64,000 bases of DNA from Malachius bipustulatus (Eukaryota; Arthropoda; Insecta; Coleoptera; Melyridae): positions 8,432,001 through 8,496,000 of the forward strand of contig OU342631.1 of assembly GCA_910589415.1 (NCBI GenBank), in the 5' to 3' direction. The notes below the pieces were generated by a model. It saw only the letters and a program-made list of their open reading frames with translations. It was not told the DNA's origin and did not search any database. Positions within the stretch are counted from its first letter, which is position 1, and the number at the start of each line of letters is the position of its first letter. Positions 11,265-21,802 of the stretch are shown piece after piece. The position numbers and the translations under genes are program-made.

Positions 11265-11475
11265 GAGCCATGGCCTCGCGGTTAGCGAGAACTGCTTGAT
11301 CGTTGGATCCGTCATTCCGTCGGACTGACCCAAACGCCTTGGCCTTGGGTTGGGCGGACTCAAGAGAATCCTTGGGGCGAACTGGCCAAAATCCAAGTTC
11401 CAAGTAGCCTACGAGCGCGGCTAAATCCATCCCAGTTCAGAGGCCGAGTTCAGATGGAAAAGAAGAAGAATAAGA
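11265..11475 (+). mobile_element. SINE family II fragment
   Basis: The head (gagccatggcctcgcggtta, then gcgagaactgcttgatcgtt) matches the SINE at 50689-51282. The sequence after the head differs and the shared 3' tail is not seen, so this copy is partial or of another subfamily. Confidence 0.5.
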
Positions 11476-11650
11476 GTTTAACCTTAGAATCTTTGGATAA
11501 TTCCTTATCATTTCGCCTCTTGATAATTTTCAATTCTCAAGTAACAAGCATCGACTAATAATTCAACTAACAAGTCGCAAGTGTTTTGATATTCATCAAT
11601 TTATATTTTAATATTTTTGATTTACACTTTGGCGATAAATTAACAACAAC
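11476..11650 (+). promoter_or_regulatory. Conserved 5' flank of zinc-finger copy 1
   Basis: The ~150 bp before the ATG (gatattcatcaatttatatt, tttggcgataaattaac, then aacaacATG) is nearly the same before copy 3 (40890-41040) and related before copies 2, 4 and 5. It is likely 5' untranslated region plus core promoter. No TATA box can be fixed in such AT-rich DNA. Confidence 0.55.
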
Positions 11651-12853
11651 ATGAGTGCAGAAGAAGTAAACTGGTGCCCTCCGCGACTCCAAGACAAATA
11701 TTACGGAACTGAAACAGGAGCAGATGGTAATAATACCTCTGATTTCTCATTACCATCAGAGATAAAGTGTGAACAAAAACAAACTGATCGGACGCCGACT
11801 ATTCTGTGCCACAAGTTGCTCCACTTTGACTATTGCTATGAAGAAACTTCCTCACCTGACCGCATCAAAAGGGAACCAGAAGACGAAGACTCCAAACAGG
11901 ACCTTCTGCTTCAAGGTCAAGGGGAAAATGTTGTTTTGAAAGAAGAAATTGACATCGAAGAGCACAAGCCTGTATGGGAGCGAATCAGGGGGACAAGTGG
12001 GGCTGGACCGTTTGCTGATGGAATTGGGCAACAAAATGAAAATGACTTTGTGGAAGAAGTTAACGGTAAATCTTCTGGGAGTAAAAGTACAGAACAAGTC
12101 GTAAAGTATAATTGTGCGCATTGTCCTTATAAGACGAACAAAAGAAATTATTTCACCACACATTATAGACGTGTACACAAACAATGTACGAAAGTGTATC
12201 GATGTGCGCAATGTTTTTATAAAACAAGAGATAAAGGCAGTTTCACCCGTCATAGTAGAATTAAACATTCAAAAGAAGGGACAGTGTATAAATGTGATGA
12301 ATGTTCTTACAAAACAAGAAATAAAAACAATCTCACTCAACATCACAGATTTAAACATACAAAAGAAGGTGAAGTGTTCAAGTGTGAGGAGTGTTCATAT
12401 GAAACGAGAGATAAAGGCAGTTTCACCCGACATCATAGAAATAGACATGCTTTGAAGGAAGAATGTGAATTGTACAAGTGTGAGGAGTGTTCATATGAAA
12501 CGAGAGATAAAGGCAATTTCACCCGACATCATAGAAATAGACATGCTTTGAAGGAAGAATGTGAATTGTACAAGTGTGATCAATGCTCATATAAAACAAA
12601 ATATAGGGGTCATTTGGTCGAACATTTTAAATATAAACATTTCAATGAAACAGTGCATAAATGTCAGGAGTGTTCTTATGAAACGAAAGATAAACGCAAT
12701 TTAAACCGACATCATAAAAGGAACCATTCCAAAGAATGGACAGTGTATAAATGTGATCAATGTTCATTTGAAACAAAATGGAAAGGTGATTTGACCAGAC
12801 ATTATAAACAAAAACATTCCAAAGATGGTTCAGTGAATAAATGTGATCAATAA
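11651..12853 (+). CDS. C2H2 zinc-finger protein, family copy 1 (8 fingers)
   Basis: 400 codons in one exon; ATG in an aacaacATG context. Residues 1-150 are an acidic finger-free leader holding three psi-K-x-E matches to the SUMO-acceptor consensus (IKCE, IKRE within IKREPEDED, LKEE). From residue 153 come eight tandem fingers of the form C-x2-C-x12-H-x4-H, from YNCAHCPYKT to YKCDQCSFETK, then a half finger (NKCDQ) and TAA. The His-x4-His spacing and CSYETK cores are uniform. Linkers are not the classic TGEKP but KEG-type (HSKEGTVYKC). Such proteins are nuclear DNA- or RNA-binding factors; the target is unknown. No KRAB or ZAD domain is seen. Fingers 4 and 5 are almost identical, a recent internal duplication. 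Closest relative here is copy 3. Confidence 0.9.
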   Translation: MSAEEVNWCPPRLQDKYYGTETGADGNNTSDFSLPSEIKCEQKQTDRTPTILCHKLLHFDYCYEETSSPDRIKREPEDEDSKQDLLLQGQGENVVLKEEIDIEEHKPVWERIRGTSGAGPFADGIGQQNENDFVEEVNGKSSGSKSTEQVVKYNCAHCPYKTNKRNYFTTHYRRVHKQCTKVYRCAQCFYKTRDKGSFTRHSRIKHSKEGTVYKCDECSYKTRNKNNLTQHHRFKHTKEGEVFKCEECSYETRDKGSFTRHHRNRHALKEECELYKCEECSYETRDKGNFTRHHRNRHALKEECELYKCDQCSYKTKYRGHLVEHFKYKHFNETVHKCQECSYETKDKRNLNRHHKRNHSKEWTVYKCDQCSFETKWKGDLTRHYKQKHSKDGSVNKCDQ

Positions 12854-13500
12854 TAGACATCGGATTGTATTAATTTGCATATAACTCGCTTTTTACCACA
12901 TTATCGCATATTAAAGACTTTTTCCATTTATATTGCATAATTCACGATTTTAGTAGTTTACAACTTGTCAATTTTAAGTGGAATAGATTTTCTATAATAT
13001 TATTTATTAGGCAGTTCTTGGAAACGAGATAATAGGGACTGTGTACCTGCAAGCTCGAATGCATGAAAACTCGTTCATCTGTCTGTATGCAGTTTCGCTT
13101 TTTTCGGATGTTTTGCTGCGCCCTGGAAGGGGAGAGAGCAGAGTACCTACTGGTATCGACATCGAGCATCGTCTACCTACCATACCCGATCACACCATCC
13201 CAGTTTCCAGTTATCTGTTAGAACGCGAATTTCATGAAATGTGCGGTGGTGTATTCTATTGTTATATTGTGCATTGTCTCGTTTAGGTACACGATAATGC
13301 CGTCTATTAAAAGAAAACTCAGAGATAAGCAGAAAATAATTATCCCAGGTTTATAGGCTTGCGGCAACAAATTTGCATTTTAGCCATTAGTTTATAGTCA
13401 GATTTTCACTGACAACATTTCAATAGCAAAAAATCTGCACGTCTTAATTCATCCCACAATAATTATTAAAACCACCAGGAGATTATCCTTCAATGAGGTG
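12854..13500 (+). other. 3' flank shared by zinc-finger copies 1, 3 and 5
   Basis: About 500 bp here is repeated after copies 3 (42235-42690) and 5 (62874-63410), showing that duplication included the downstream DNA. ATTAAA at 12910 and ATAATA-rich DNA could hold the polyadenylation signal. Small open frames on both strands vary in length between copies and are not credible genes. Confidence 0.6.
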
Positions 13501-13665
13501 ACTGGCGTGGCCTAGCGGTTAACTCCGTTGGCTACCGAGCCATAGATCGCGGGTTCGAAACTCACCTCGGCCCGCATTACTTTTCAGATTCATTTTCGAA
13601 TGTCTGTGAAAAGTAAAACAAGCGATCGAAGGTTTTAAAGGCTATTTTAATTGCTATTAGGATTT
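13501..13665 (+). mobile_element. SINE family I, truncated
   Basis: tRNA-derived head with an A box (TGGCCTAGCGG) and a B box (GGGTTCGAAACTC), followed by a body. The same SINE lies at 43586 in the paralogous position, so it predates the duplication. Its 3' tail is missing here. Confidence 0.7.
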
Positions 13666-13740
13666 AAATTTAAAATTGACTGCAATCAAAGGTTTTTATA
13701 CAAACAGTCGGCGAATAAGTTTTCAAGAGGGTCAAGTTTC

Positions 13741-14300
13741 TGAAAACGTATTTAGACAATTTCGAGGAACACTTGAGAGAGGTGATTTTTCTGGATGAGA
13801 CCTGGCTATTTTAAATGGCAACAATCGTCCAGCCTGGTAGGAGGAGTCTTTTAATTTTGTACAAACAGCGTGTGATTGTGCCGGGATAAAAGATTTACTC
13901 ATGACAGCATGGATAGTGAAACCTTTGAAAATCGAGTAAAGAAGCAGCTTATACCAAAACTTGAGCATCCCTCGCTAATTTTAATGGACAACCCCCCAGT
14001 TATTATTCGCGGTTGATGATGAACAATCCGACCAGCAGCTGGAAGGACGACGTTATAAAATGGCTACAAGAAGAAAATAAAAAGTTGTGTTTCCTCCCAC
14101 TTCTCTAAAGGTTGAACTTCCAACTTTAGCCCTTAGTTGCAATGGATGGGGTGGGGATGGAGGATGAGATGCTGCCGAGCCATGGTCATGAAATTTTGCG
14201 ATTGCCATCTTACCACTGTCAGTGTCAGTTCAATTGGCATTGGCATTGAGCTAATGCGGTCGAACTGTAATTAAAAGGTATTACAACAAAAATGTTCGAG
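13741..14300 (+). pseudogene. Decayed DDE_3-type transposase fragment, copy 1
   Basis: Translated patches in several frames match a DDE_3 / IS630-Tc1-like endonuclease: VIFLDETWLF (first Asp) near 13780, LILMDNPP (second Asp) near 13980, then WKDDVIKWLQE and a HGHEILRLPSYHCQ box near 14190. Stops and frameshifts separate the patches. The related copy at 44480-45000 is better preserved. It carries no function. Confidence 0.7.
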
Positions 14301-14479
14301 ACACAGTTACAGAGGAAAAAGTTACAAGAGAAATCCTCTTTCAGTGGGAACATATTATGGGTCTAGGTAGAGTCTATTAATTTGGAGACTCTGGAGTATT
14401 TGGTATAGCTTTTAACTCGATATTTTGACGCAGTTACTGAGAAAAACGGTCTTGGACGGAAAGAGTGATCTTAGTACCC

Positions 14480-14528
14480 ATAGACCTAGAATATAATATA
14501 TAATATAATAATATATTCTAGGTCTATA
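14480..14528. mobile_element. 49 bp palindromic micro-insertion with 9 bp duplication
   Basis: The paralogous segment near 45190-45210 reads straight through ttagtacccctataag. Here ttagtaccc is duplicated (14471-14479 and 14529-14537) around a near-perfect palindrome with arms atagacctagaatata and its complement. The empty site in the paralog shows this was an insertion. Confidence 0.7.
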
Positions 14529-14537
14529 TTAGTACCC

Positions 14538-15699
14538 CTATAAGACCCTCCCATACTGATGTTTAAAATAAAAGATCCAGCAAGATGTAATAAAACCTAC
14601 TTGACAAACTTCCAGGAATACGGAAATTCTGAGCTCCGTTTATGTTCTGAAATCATAACTGTCTGCTGATGGGGATGGGTGCATTTTTTGTCCAGAAAAT
14701 CCCAGTAACAGGTAAGTATTGATAAGAGGACTATTATAATGAGTTTCAAATATTAAGAAAGTTACCTTTAGGCAATGCGAACAAGTAGAACTAGAAACCT
14801 CGTTTTTCGTTGTTAGAACATCCTCTAACGCAGTAAAAACTTAAAATTGAAAATTTTTAGGAAATTCGCGAACTTAACAAATCATGACATAATCTGACTT
14901 TTGAAGTTGAATTTACTTGCTGATAGTTTGTGAATTAAAAATTCCTAACTTTTTGTGAGAATGAGATTGTCAACCCTAAAAAGTGTCAGTGTCGGTAATA
15001 CAGGTGCCCTACACAGTTCATCTTATCTTTGGCTCTCAGAGTGGCCGGACGCTTGTCATGGATGTCAGAACTGTCACAGGAGCAGACACGGACTTTCTGA
15101 CAAAAAAAGCGGCATACCAAATTTTATATTGTTTTATGCAAAAGGGGGACATTCTGAGATGACCAGGATCTTTTCATTAGTTATTTTGCTTCTGATCTCT
15201 CCATGTACGTTAACTTGTCAATGAAACTTTATAATGTGCAACTGCAGCAGGCCCGTTATCATTGCCAAGCAGTCCGTGTAGGTGTAGCGAGGGTCATGTC
15301 ATGTGCTTTCAAACTGGTATAGCGGTAACTTCGCATTGTAGTTTTTTTAGCCTGCTTTTGTTGTCAAAATTGTCATTTTCATGACCGCTCCGCTACATGC
15401 CAAAATTGTCACTTCTTGTCAAATGATTATTGAATATTGCAGCTTGCAGCAGGAACCGCCATGGTGGGAGTCATGGGCATGGGACTCATGGGTGGTCATG
15501 GGATGGGAAATGCCGCCAATGTCAATCCACCAATCCTTACTTTTTGTTTGTTTATGCTACGCTATGCTTATGCTTAATAATTAGGTAGATAATTCTTAAT
15601 TATTCCATTATTCGCGATCTCGAGTAACTAACACATCGCAAGTGTTTTGATATTCATCGATTTATATTTTTGATTATTATAATTTGGCGATAAATTAAC
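14538..15699 (+). other. 5' flank of zinc-finger copy 2, duplicated upstream of copies 4 and 5
   Basis: 14755-15699 matches 46075-47050 closely, and parts match 50388-50680. An 89-codon frame at 14955-15224 is frameshifted in the paralog, so I do not call it a gene. The last 100 bp (tcgcaagtgttttgatattc, then ggcgataaattaacATG) are the conserved promoter/5' leader. Confidence 0.6.
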
Positions 15700-16785
15700 A
15701 TGAGTGCAGAAGAAGTAAACTGCCCTCCGCGACGACAAGATAAAAATTGCGGAACTAAAACAGGAGCAGATGGTAATAAATGTGATTTTCTCCTACCATC
15801 AGAGATGAAGTGTGAAAATGAACAAACGGATCCGACGTCGATCTGCCACAAGCTGCCCAATTTTGACAATTGCTATGAAGAAACTTCCTCACCTGTCCCC
15901 ATCAAAAGGGAACCAGAAGACGAAGACTCCAAACAGGACCCTCAGCTTCAAGAGGAAAATGTTTTTTTGAAAGAAGAAATCGACATCGAAGAACACAAGC
16001 CTGTATGGGAGCAAATCAGGGGGACAAGTGGGGCTGGACTGTTTGCTGATGGAATTGGGCGACAAAATCAAAATGACTCTGTCGAAGAAGGTAACGGTAA
16101 CTCTTCCAGGAGTAAAAGTGAAGAACAAGTCGTAAAGTATAATTGTGCGCATTGTCCATACAAGACGAACGAGAGACGTTATTTCAGCAAACATTATAGT
16201 CGTGTACACAAACAATGTACGAAAACGTATCGATGTGATGAATGTTCTTATACAACCAGATTTAAATGTCATTTAAAACAACATCATAAAATGAAACATT
16301 CAAAAGAAGGTAAAGTGTATAAATGTGTGGAATGTTCTTATGAAACGAGGGATGGAAGTAATTTCACCAAACATTATAAATATAAACATTCAAAAGGACC
16401 AGCAGAAATGTTCAAATGTGATCAATGTTCATATGAAACAAAAAGGAAAGGTGATTTGACTCAACATTACAAAATAAAGCACTCTAAAGATGCAGAAGTG
16501 CATAAATGTGATCAATGTTCATATGGAACAAAATATAAAGATTATTTGACTCGACATTATAAACGTAAACACTTTAAAGATGCAAAAGTGATTAAATGTG
16601 AGGAATGTTCTTATGTAACGAGAGCTAAAAGCAATTTCACCCAACATTATAAATTCCAACACTCTAAAGATGCAGAAGTGTATAAATGTGATCAATGTTC
16701 ATATGGAACTAAATATAAACATCATTTGATTCGGCATTATAAATGTAAACATTCGAAAGAAGCAGAAGTGTATAAATGTGATTAA
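15700..16785 (+). CDS. C2H2 zinc-finger protein, family copy 2 (7 fingers, probable stop-gain)
   Basis: 361 codons. Same leader as copy 1 (MSAEEVN, IKREPEDEDSKQD, LKEEIDIEEH), then seven C-x2-C-x12-H-x4-H fingers starting YNCAHCPYKT. The frame ends at TGT GAT TAA, where the other copies read TGT GAT CAA TGT, so CAA became TAA in the eighth finger. Finger remnants continue to about 16970. The shortened product still has seven whole fingers and may work. It resembles the N-terminal half of copy 5 most closely. Role as for copy 1: inferred nuclear DNA-binding factor of unknown target. Confidence 0.85.
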   Translation: MSAEEVNCPPRRQDKNCGTKTGADGNKCDFLLPSEMKCENEQTDPTSICHKLPNFDNCYEETSSPVPIKREPEDEDSKQDPQLQEENVFLKEEIDIEEHKPVWEQIRGTSGAGLFADGIGRQNQNDSVEEGNGNSSRSKSEEQVVKYNCAHCPYKTNERRYFSKHYSRVHKQCTKTYRCDECSYTTRFKCHLKQHHKMKHSKEGKVYKCVECSYETRDGSNFTKHYKYKHSKGPAEMFKCDQCSYETKRKGDLTQHYKIKHSKDAEVHKCDQCSYGTKYKDYLTRHYKRKHFKDAKVIKCEECSYVTRAKSNFTQHYKFQHSKDAEVYKCDQCSYGTKYKHHLIRHYKCKHSKEAEVYKCD

Positions 16786-16970
16786 TTTTCATACGAAACA
16801 AAAGATAGGGGCCATTTTAGCAATTTAGCCGCCATAGTAGGACAATTAAGCATTCAAATGTAGTTCGAATGTATAAATGTTACAAGTGTTCCTTTGTAGT
16901 AAACACTAGAAGTGATTTCGTCAGACATTATAAACGTAAACACGCAAAACAACCTGAAATGGCAATGTGA
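16786..16970 (+). pseudogene. Decayed C-terminal fingers of zinc-finger copy 2
   Basis: After the stop, the DNA still encodes finger remains: FSYETKDRGHF, then after a frameshift YKCYKCSF and DFVRHYKRKHAKQ, then a TGA. It shows the ancestral protein had at least two more fingers and a different C terminus from copies 1 and 3. Confidence 0.75.
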
Positions 16971-19400
16971 AAATGTCCGTGTGAAAATATTGTTTTAATA
17001 AATCGGACTTTTTAAATGAACTGAGACATAGAGGGTTCACCCGGTTTAAATCAAGTGATTTTCAAATATTAATCAATGATTATTCACGAAAATTATCAAA
17101 ATATTATAATAATAGAAGGGTGCTATCATAAACCCCAGACAATAATTATTGCTTTCTTTTTAAAATTGAAACCTTCAAACTGCCATTGATCATAATTTAT
17201 ATATTCCTCCTTTAAGTTTGAATAGATGCAGTCGATAATTAGGGAACCAACAAAATTATTGTATTATTGTTTTTCATCTCGTGCATCTCACTTGGCTCGA
17301 TCATGGACTTGGAAATAAACAATAAATGCAAAAGAGTTTATGCTTGTCCTTTTTTATTGTTATTTATTGTATTCTTGAATAACGAAAGTGGTTTCACTGG
17401 CTTATCACTTTTTGTGATACTTCAGCCCCCTGAAGAATTCTCTATAAGTAAGGTACCTATATTGCATAAAAAATGTTTGTAACTTTTCTGATTTTTAACT
17501 GATCCTCGCTGGTCAATAAAACATGAAAAAAACATTCCTTTATACTACGTAGTAATTAGTAATAAGAATCTTTTCTAATAAAATTACATTACATGGTCAA
17601 GTAAATTTGTTTCAATTCATTAATTCAATTTTATCACTTTTAATTAAAATAACCCTGCAAAAAAATGCAAAATTTATGGTGTGACCACTCGTTACACACG
17701 AGTGTAAATGTGAAATGTTGGAATTATTATCAAAAAATTGTAGATTGCACAATTTCCTTCAACGAATAATGTTCTTACAGTTTTTTCATAGGAGGACTAA
17801 TCATTTGTGAGGTATTACCTACTGCGATTTCAATAATAAAAATTTTAAATTGTCTTTTTTCACTGGACTAGAATGGTACCTCATCCTTGCCGAACATTTG
17901 GCGTAATTTAGCCGAAGCTTCCATATTCATTCAGTGATTCTGAAGCACTTGGAATTCTTGGAAATACTTAAAATAGAGATCATACCACATTATTAGTAAG
18001 TATAGGTAATTAAAAAAATCATGATTTTTTGAACCGTGGACCGATATATGAATGTAGAACGTATCCTCTGAGTAGGCCAGTCTTTGTTGTTTTATTGTAT
18101 TTTTAATTGAAAACCATCCCTCATTATTATGCAAAATTAAATGTAAATCTTAAATCAAATTAACAGAATAGGCAGAACGAAACCAACCCAAGTTATAGAC
18201 TTTGGCAACAAATTTGCGTTTTAGTCATTGCATTTAGCAGTCAACTCCGCCACTGCTAAGCGGAGGTAAAAAATGTATCAAAATTGCTAATTGTCTACAT
18301 TCATTTTTAATGAATGGAAATAATGTGTCATACGACAAAAATAGTAAAGTTACTTTTCTTTTTTAATAAACAGCACGATGTATCGTATCAAAAATGTCAC
18401 ATTTCCATAAAACGCAGTGGCGTATAAGTTATTTTAAAAAAGGTAACGACATATCCAGATCTCCGCCAATGGATTAAAATTTTCTGTTGGGAGTATCAAA
18501 TCATGTATGTACTTCAATTATTGGTACAACTGTCAAAAAATTCGAACTATTCTGATCAGCCAGTTTGTAGATAGATATTCAATAAATATTGGATTTTTCA
18601 GGAAATTTTTCCCTAATTTTGCGGCATTTCCTATATAATTCCAGTTTAGTTAAAAAAAATTAAACTTTATACTTCAAAGATCTACTATTATATTTCGGCG
18701 CTTCGTCCTCGAGATCACATTAACTATGTAGTATAGTGTGGTATAGTTGGACCAGAGATATAACGAGACGACTTCTGTCATTTTATCAATTTTTGGATTA
18801 TTGAAATATTGTTGAAGTCATAAAATATGACAGTTTATCAATTAGATTTTTTCGACAATAAAAAACACCAAAAAACAATCTTGGTCGACAATACAGCACT
18901 CTTCTGTTGTGCGGGCACAAGGTTTAAAGTAAAACAAAAAACTGTCGTTGTCAGCTGTCAATGACCAGCTCGACCCCATCTTCTTCCGTTTTTCACTTCA
19001 TTACGGCATTACGCTTCTTGTGCTCGTGCGGCAAGGTTGCAAGGGTGAATTAAAGGTAGGTATAATTAATATTTTAATTAACGTTGCAAGTCTCTTCTAG
19101 GAAGAAGTGAAAGATCACCCCCTCTCCCCTAGACCTACAGGAGAATTGGCATTGCAAATATCTCGGAAATTATAATTTAATTCCCATCTTTAGATCGTAC
19201 CTATACCCTGATCGTGTTCCGAACGGAAGCAAAGATGGCTGTTCCAAACAGGAACAAAGAGAGTTGGCGTTTCTGGTTACCTACCAGTACCAGTTACCAC
19301 TATGAAAAAAAAGGGGGGGGGGGGGGGGGTGAATACAGAAAGAAATGATGGACGAATGTCATCATCCACATATGTAATAATAATTATCCTCAAATTTCAG
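16971..19400. other. Intergenic, no gene seen
   Basis: AT-rich, with only short open frames. Notable only: a CACTCGT/ACGAGTG hairpin near 17690, CTCCGCC repeat pieces at 18240 and 18460 like those near 63430-63560, a half copy of the TGGTATAGT MITE at 18728-18850, and a 14-base G run at 19312-19330. Confidence 0.5.
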
Positions 19401-19685
19401 GTCGTTTTCCTGACCGCGTTTCAAGCCGAAACAGAAGCGAAGAAGAACAGAGAAATGCTGAAGTGCCTAGTAAAGGTGACGCAGTCATTGATTAGAACAA
19501 AATTATTTTCAAACTTCTAGGTCGTTTCCTGACCGCGTTTCAATCCGAAACAGAAGTAGGAGAAAAGAGACAGGAAAAATAAAAGACGGACCTCCTAAAA
19601 ATCTTATTTTCTTTTTCATCTTCCAGGTCGTATACAGACTGCGTTTCAAGACGAATGCCTAAACAGAAGTGAGGATTATCAATTA
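19401..19685 (+). repeat. Three tandem exon-like units, each after a splice-acceptor-like AG
   Basis: Units begin GTCG at 19401, 19522 and 19627. Each is preceded by a pyrimidine-rich stretch and CAG or TAG, and each continues with TGACCGCGTTTCAA and CCGAAACAGAAG or a variant. Spacings are 121 and 105 bp. Function unknown. Confidence 0.55.
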
Positions 19686-20461
19686 ATAAAGATAAAAATA
19701 ATGGCAGTGCAGATCATAATTATTCCAAGGTACAAGTTGGAGTAAATTTTATTCTGCAGAGGCCATCATTGGCTATGGAGTTATATAATATCCTCGCTGG
19801 TGGACCAAATAATAATTACCCAAAAAACTAAATTTCTGACTTACATTAGTTTTGTTTGTCACTGCATTTACATTGCACTGCATTTATATAATTAATTATA
19901 TAAAAATGATTATCAGGTAAGCAGAATCAGCTGGCCAGGGCTCTGGCAGCTTTGGGTACTTATACTTACATGCTGGTGTAAATGGAAACTCCGTTCCAAT
20001 TGAAACCTTATGGTTAAGTGAGTGATCGTATAGGTCCTACTGACCAACGTCACTGGTCCGAGGATTCTCAATTATGCTGCTACCAGATTTTTAGGAGGAA
20101 CAGTTTACAATGTCTTGAAAATCTCTAGGCTTTCTTTAAAAGGGAAAGTCCTGCTTCACATTGTGGGAAAGTTGAGGTAACAGAGACAGATTTATCATCC
20201 TTATTACATTCACCACAGAGGCAAATAATTATTCTTATTCTTCGACAAGCATATTATATTTTGTGACGAATGGGGAAAATTACTAATAATCAATTTATAA
20301 GGGGTGTGAATTGCGACACCAATGTCGGTAGAGCAGGGGGCAAACGGTTCTGTCGATGATTAGCGTCACTTAACCAATTTTATCTTTATTTAATTAGAAT
20401 AAAATTATAATAATAACAATAATAACGTTCCTCGTCGTCGCAGGGTTATTCCCTTTTATGT
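19686..20461. other. Intergenic, no gene seen
   Basis: AT-rich sequence with no long frame or repeat recognised. Confidence 0.4.
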
Positions 20462-20469
20462 AATTTTTG

Positions 20470-21653
20470 TAGTGACGAGACGTTATACCAGTAACGTTAT
20501 TTTGGAACGTTATTTTTTTGTAACGTTACGTTCCGTTCCCTGTACGATAAGTTATTCGTTATTTGGCTGGATACCTAATGCGCTGGCGCGTTACCTACCC
20601 GTTCCTTGTCGATAAGTTATTTTATAAGTTATAACTTTAGATAAGTTATTTCTTCGTTCTTCCGTTAGTTCCGTTCCGTCATTCGTTCCATTACATTATT
20701 TAACTTCTGGAGATCAGATAACTTTCGTCTTCATTCTCCGTTGCGTTACATTACGTTGCATATCACATTATAAGTTATAAGTTAATAAGTTATTCCTTTC
20801 GTTCCGTTCCATCATTCGTTCCATTCCAGTTATAACTTTCGTCTTCATTCTCCGTTGCGTTACATTATTACGTTGCATACCTATCACATTCTTATTCACA
20901 CATAAAAATGTGTAGGTAGGTACCTATAGGTAATATAGGTATTTATATAAAACTTATATGTAATTTATTAATAACTGACCTACTTATATACCTTAAAAAA
21001 ATCAAAGCAAGGAGTTATATTAATGTAGCATATTTTTTATTAACTCTAAATTTAATTTCAATTAGATAGGTACCTACAAAAATAATAATAATAATATAAT
21101 TATAATGATAATAATATAATTATAATAATAATAATATAATTATAATAATAATAATAATATACTTTATTTATTCATAGAAGAATTTTTATAATAATGAAAG
21201 TTATTTATTTTGATGGGTGAGCATTTTTTTCATTTAATTTTCTTCTATTGGTAGGTACCTATTGTTTCAAAATTGAGTTTAAATAAACATAAAAAAAAGA
21301 AAAAAATATTTGTAGGTAAATCCTCTCGTTTATTTTATAACCTCGTATTCCTCATAGTTTTTAAGGCCTGTAACTTCAGTTTGCGGAAATGATAGTTATT
21401 TAATTTTTATTTATTATTAACATCGACGTTATTTTGCTACGCTTGCCATGGACGTTGGGTTACTCGCTGTCGTTTCATCTTTCATCATTTAATTTCAGTC
21501 GTTTACTTATGTCCAAGTTCCCAGACCAGTGCCATTGCCATTGTTCGTTCAAAACAAAGTAACGTTACAAAATAACGTTATTTTGGAACGTTATTTCATT
21601 GGAACGGAACGAGAAGTAACGTTACTGAATTTTAACGTTATATCCCGTCACTA
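20470..21653. mobile_element. hAT-like non-autonomous element, copy 2 (uninterrupted)
   Basis: 1184 bp with TAGTGACG / CGTCACTA ends and an imperfect 8 bp duplication (aatttttg left, aattttta right). It matches copy 1 closely outside that copy's nested insertion, but lacks about 18 bp around the point where element B entered copy 1. No transposase; it must be mobilised in trans. Confidence 0.8.
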
Positions 21654-21802
21654 AATTTTTATATTAACTCAAACTCAACTCAAACTATTGACTATTGACT
21701 AGCTGTCACATTAGAAAACAATGGGTAACAGTAACAGTATGACTGTCACTTGTCAAAGTGGCTGCATTCCGCATCTCTTGTTACAAATTCATATTGGAAT
21801 GC

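Noticed and set aside
13041..13286. Frames on both strands downstream of the zinc-finger genes, seen at three paralogous places
   Set aside because: Lengths and frames differ between the copies, and they are part of the duplicated 3' flank.
13501..13575. tRNA gene with A and B boxes
   Set aside because: Part of a repeated SINE with body and tail. The acceptor stem does not pair and no CCA-side end is seen; same for 43586, 47803, 50689.
14955..15224. 89-codon frame upstream of zinc-finger copy 2
   Set aside because: The paralog at 46268 is frameshifted and ends early, so it is not kept as a protein.
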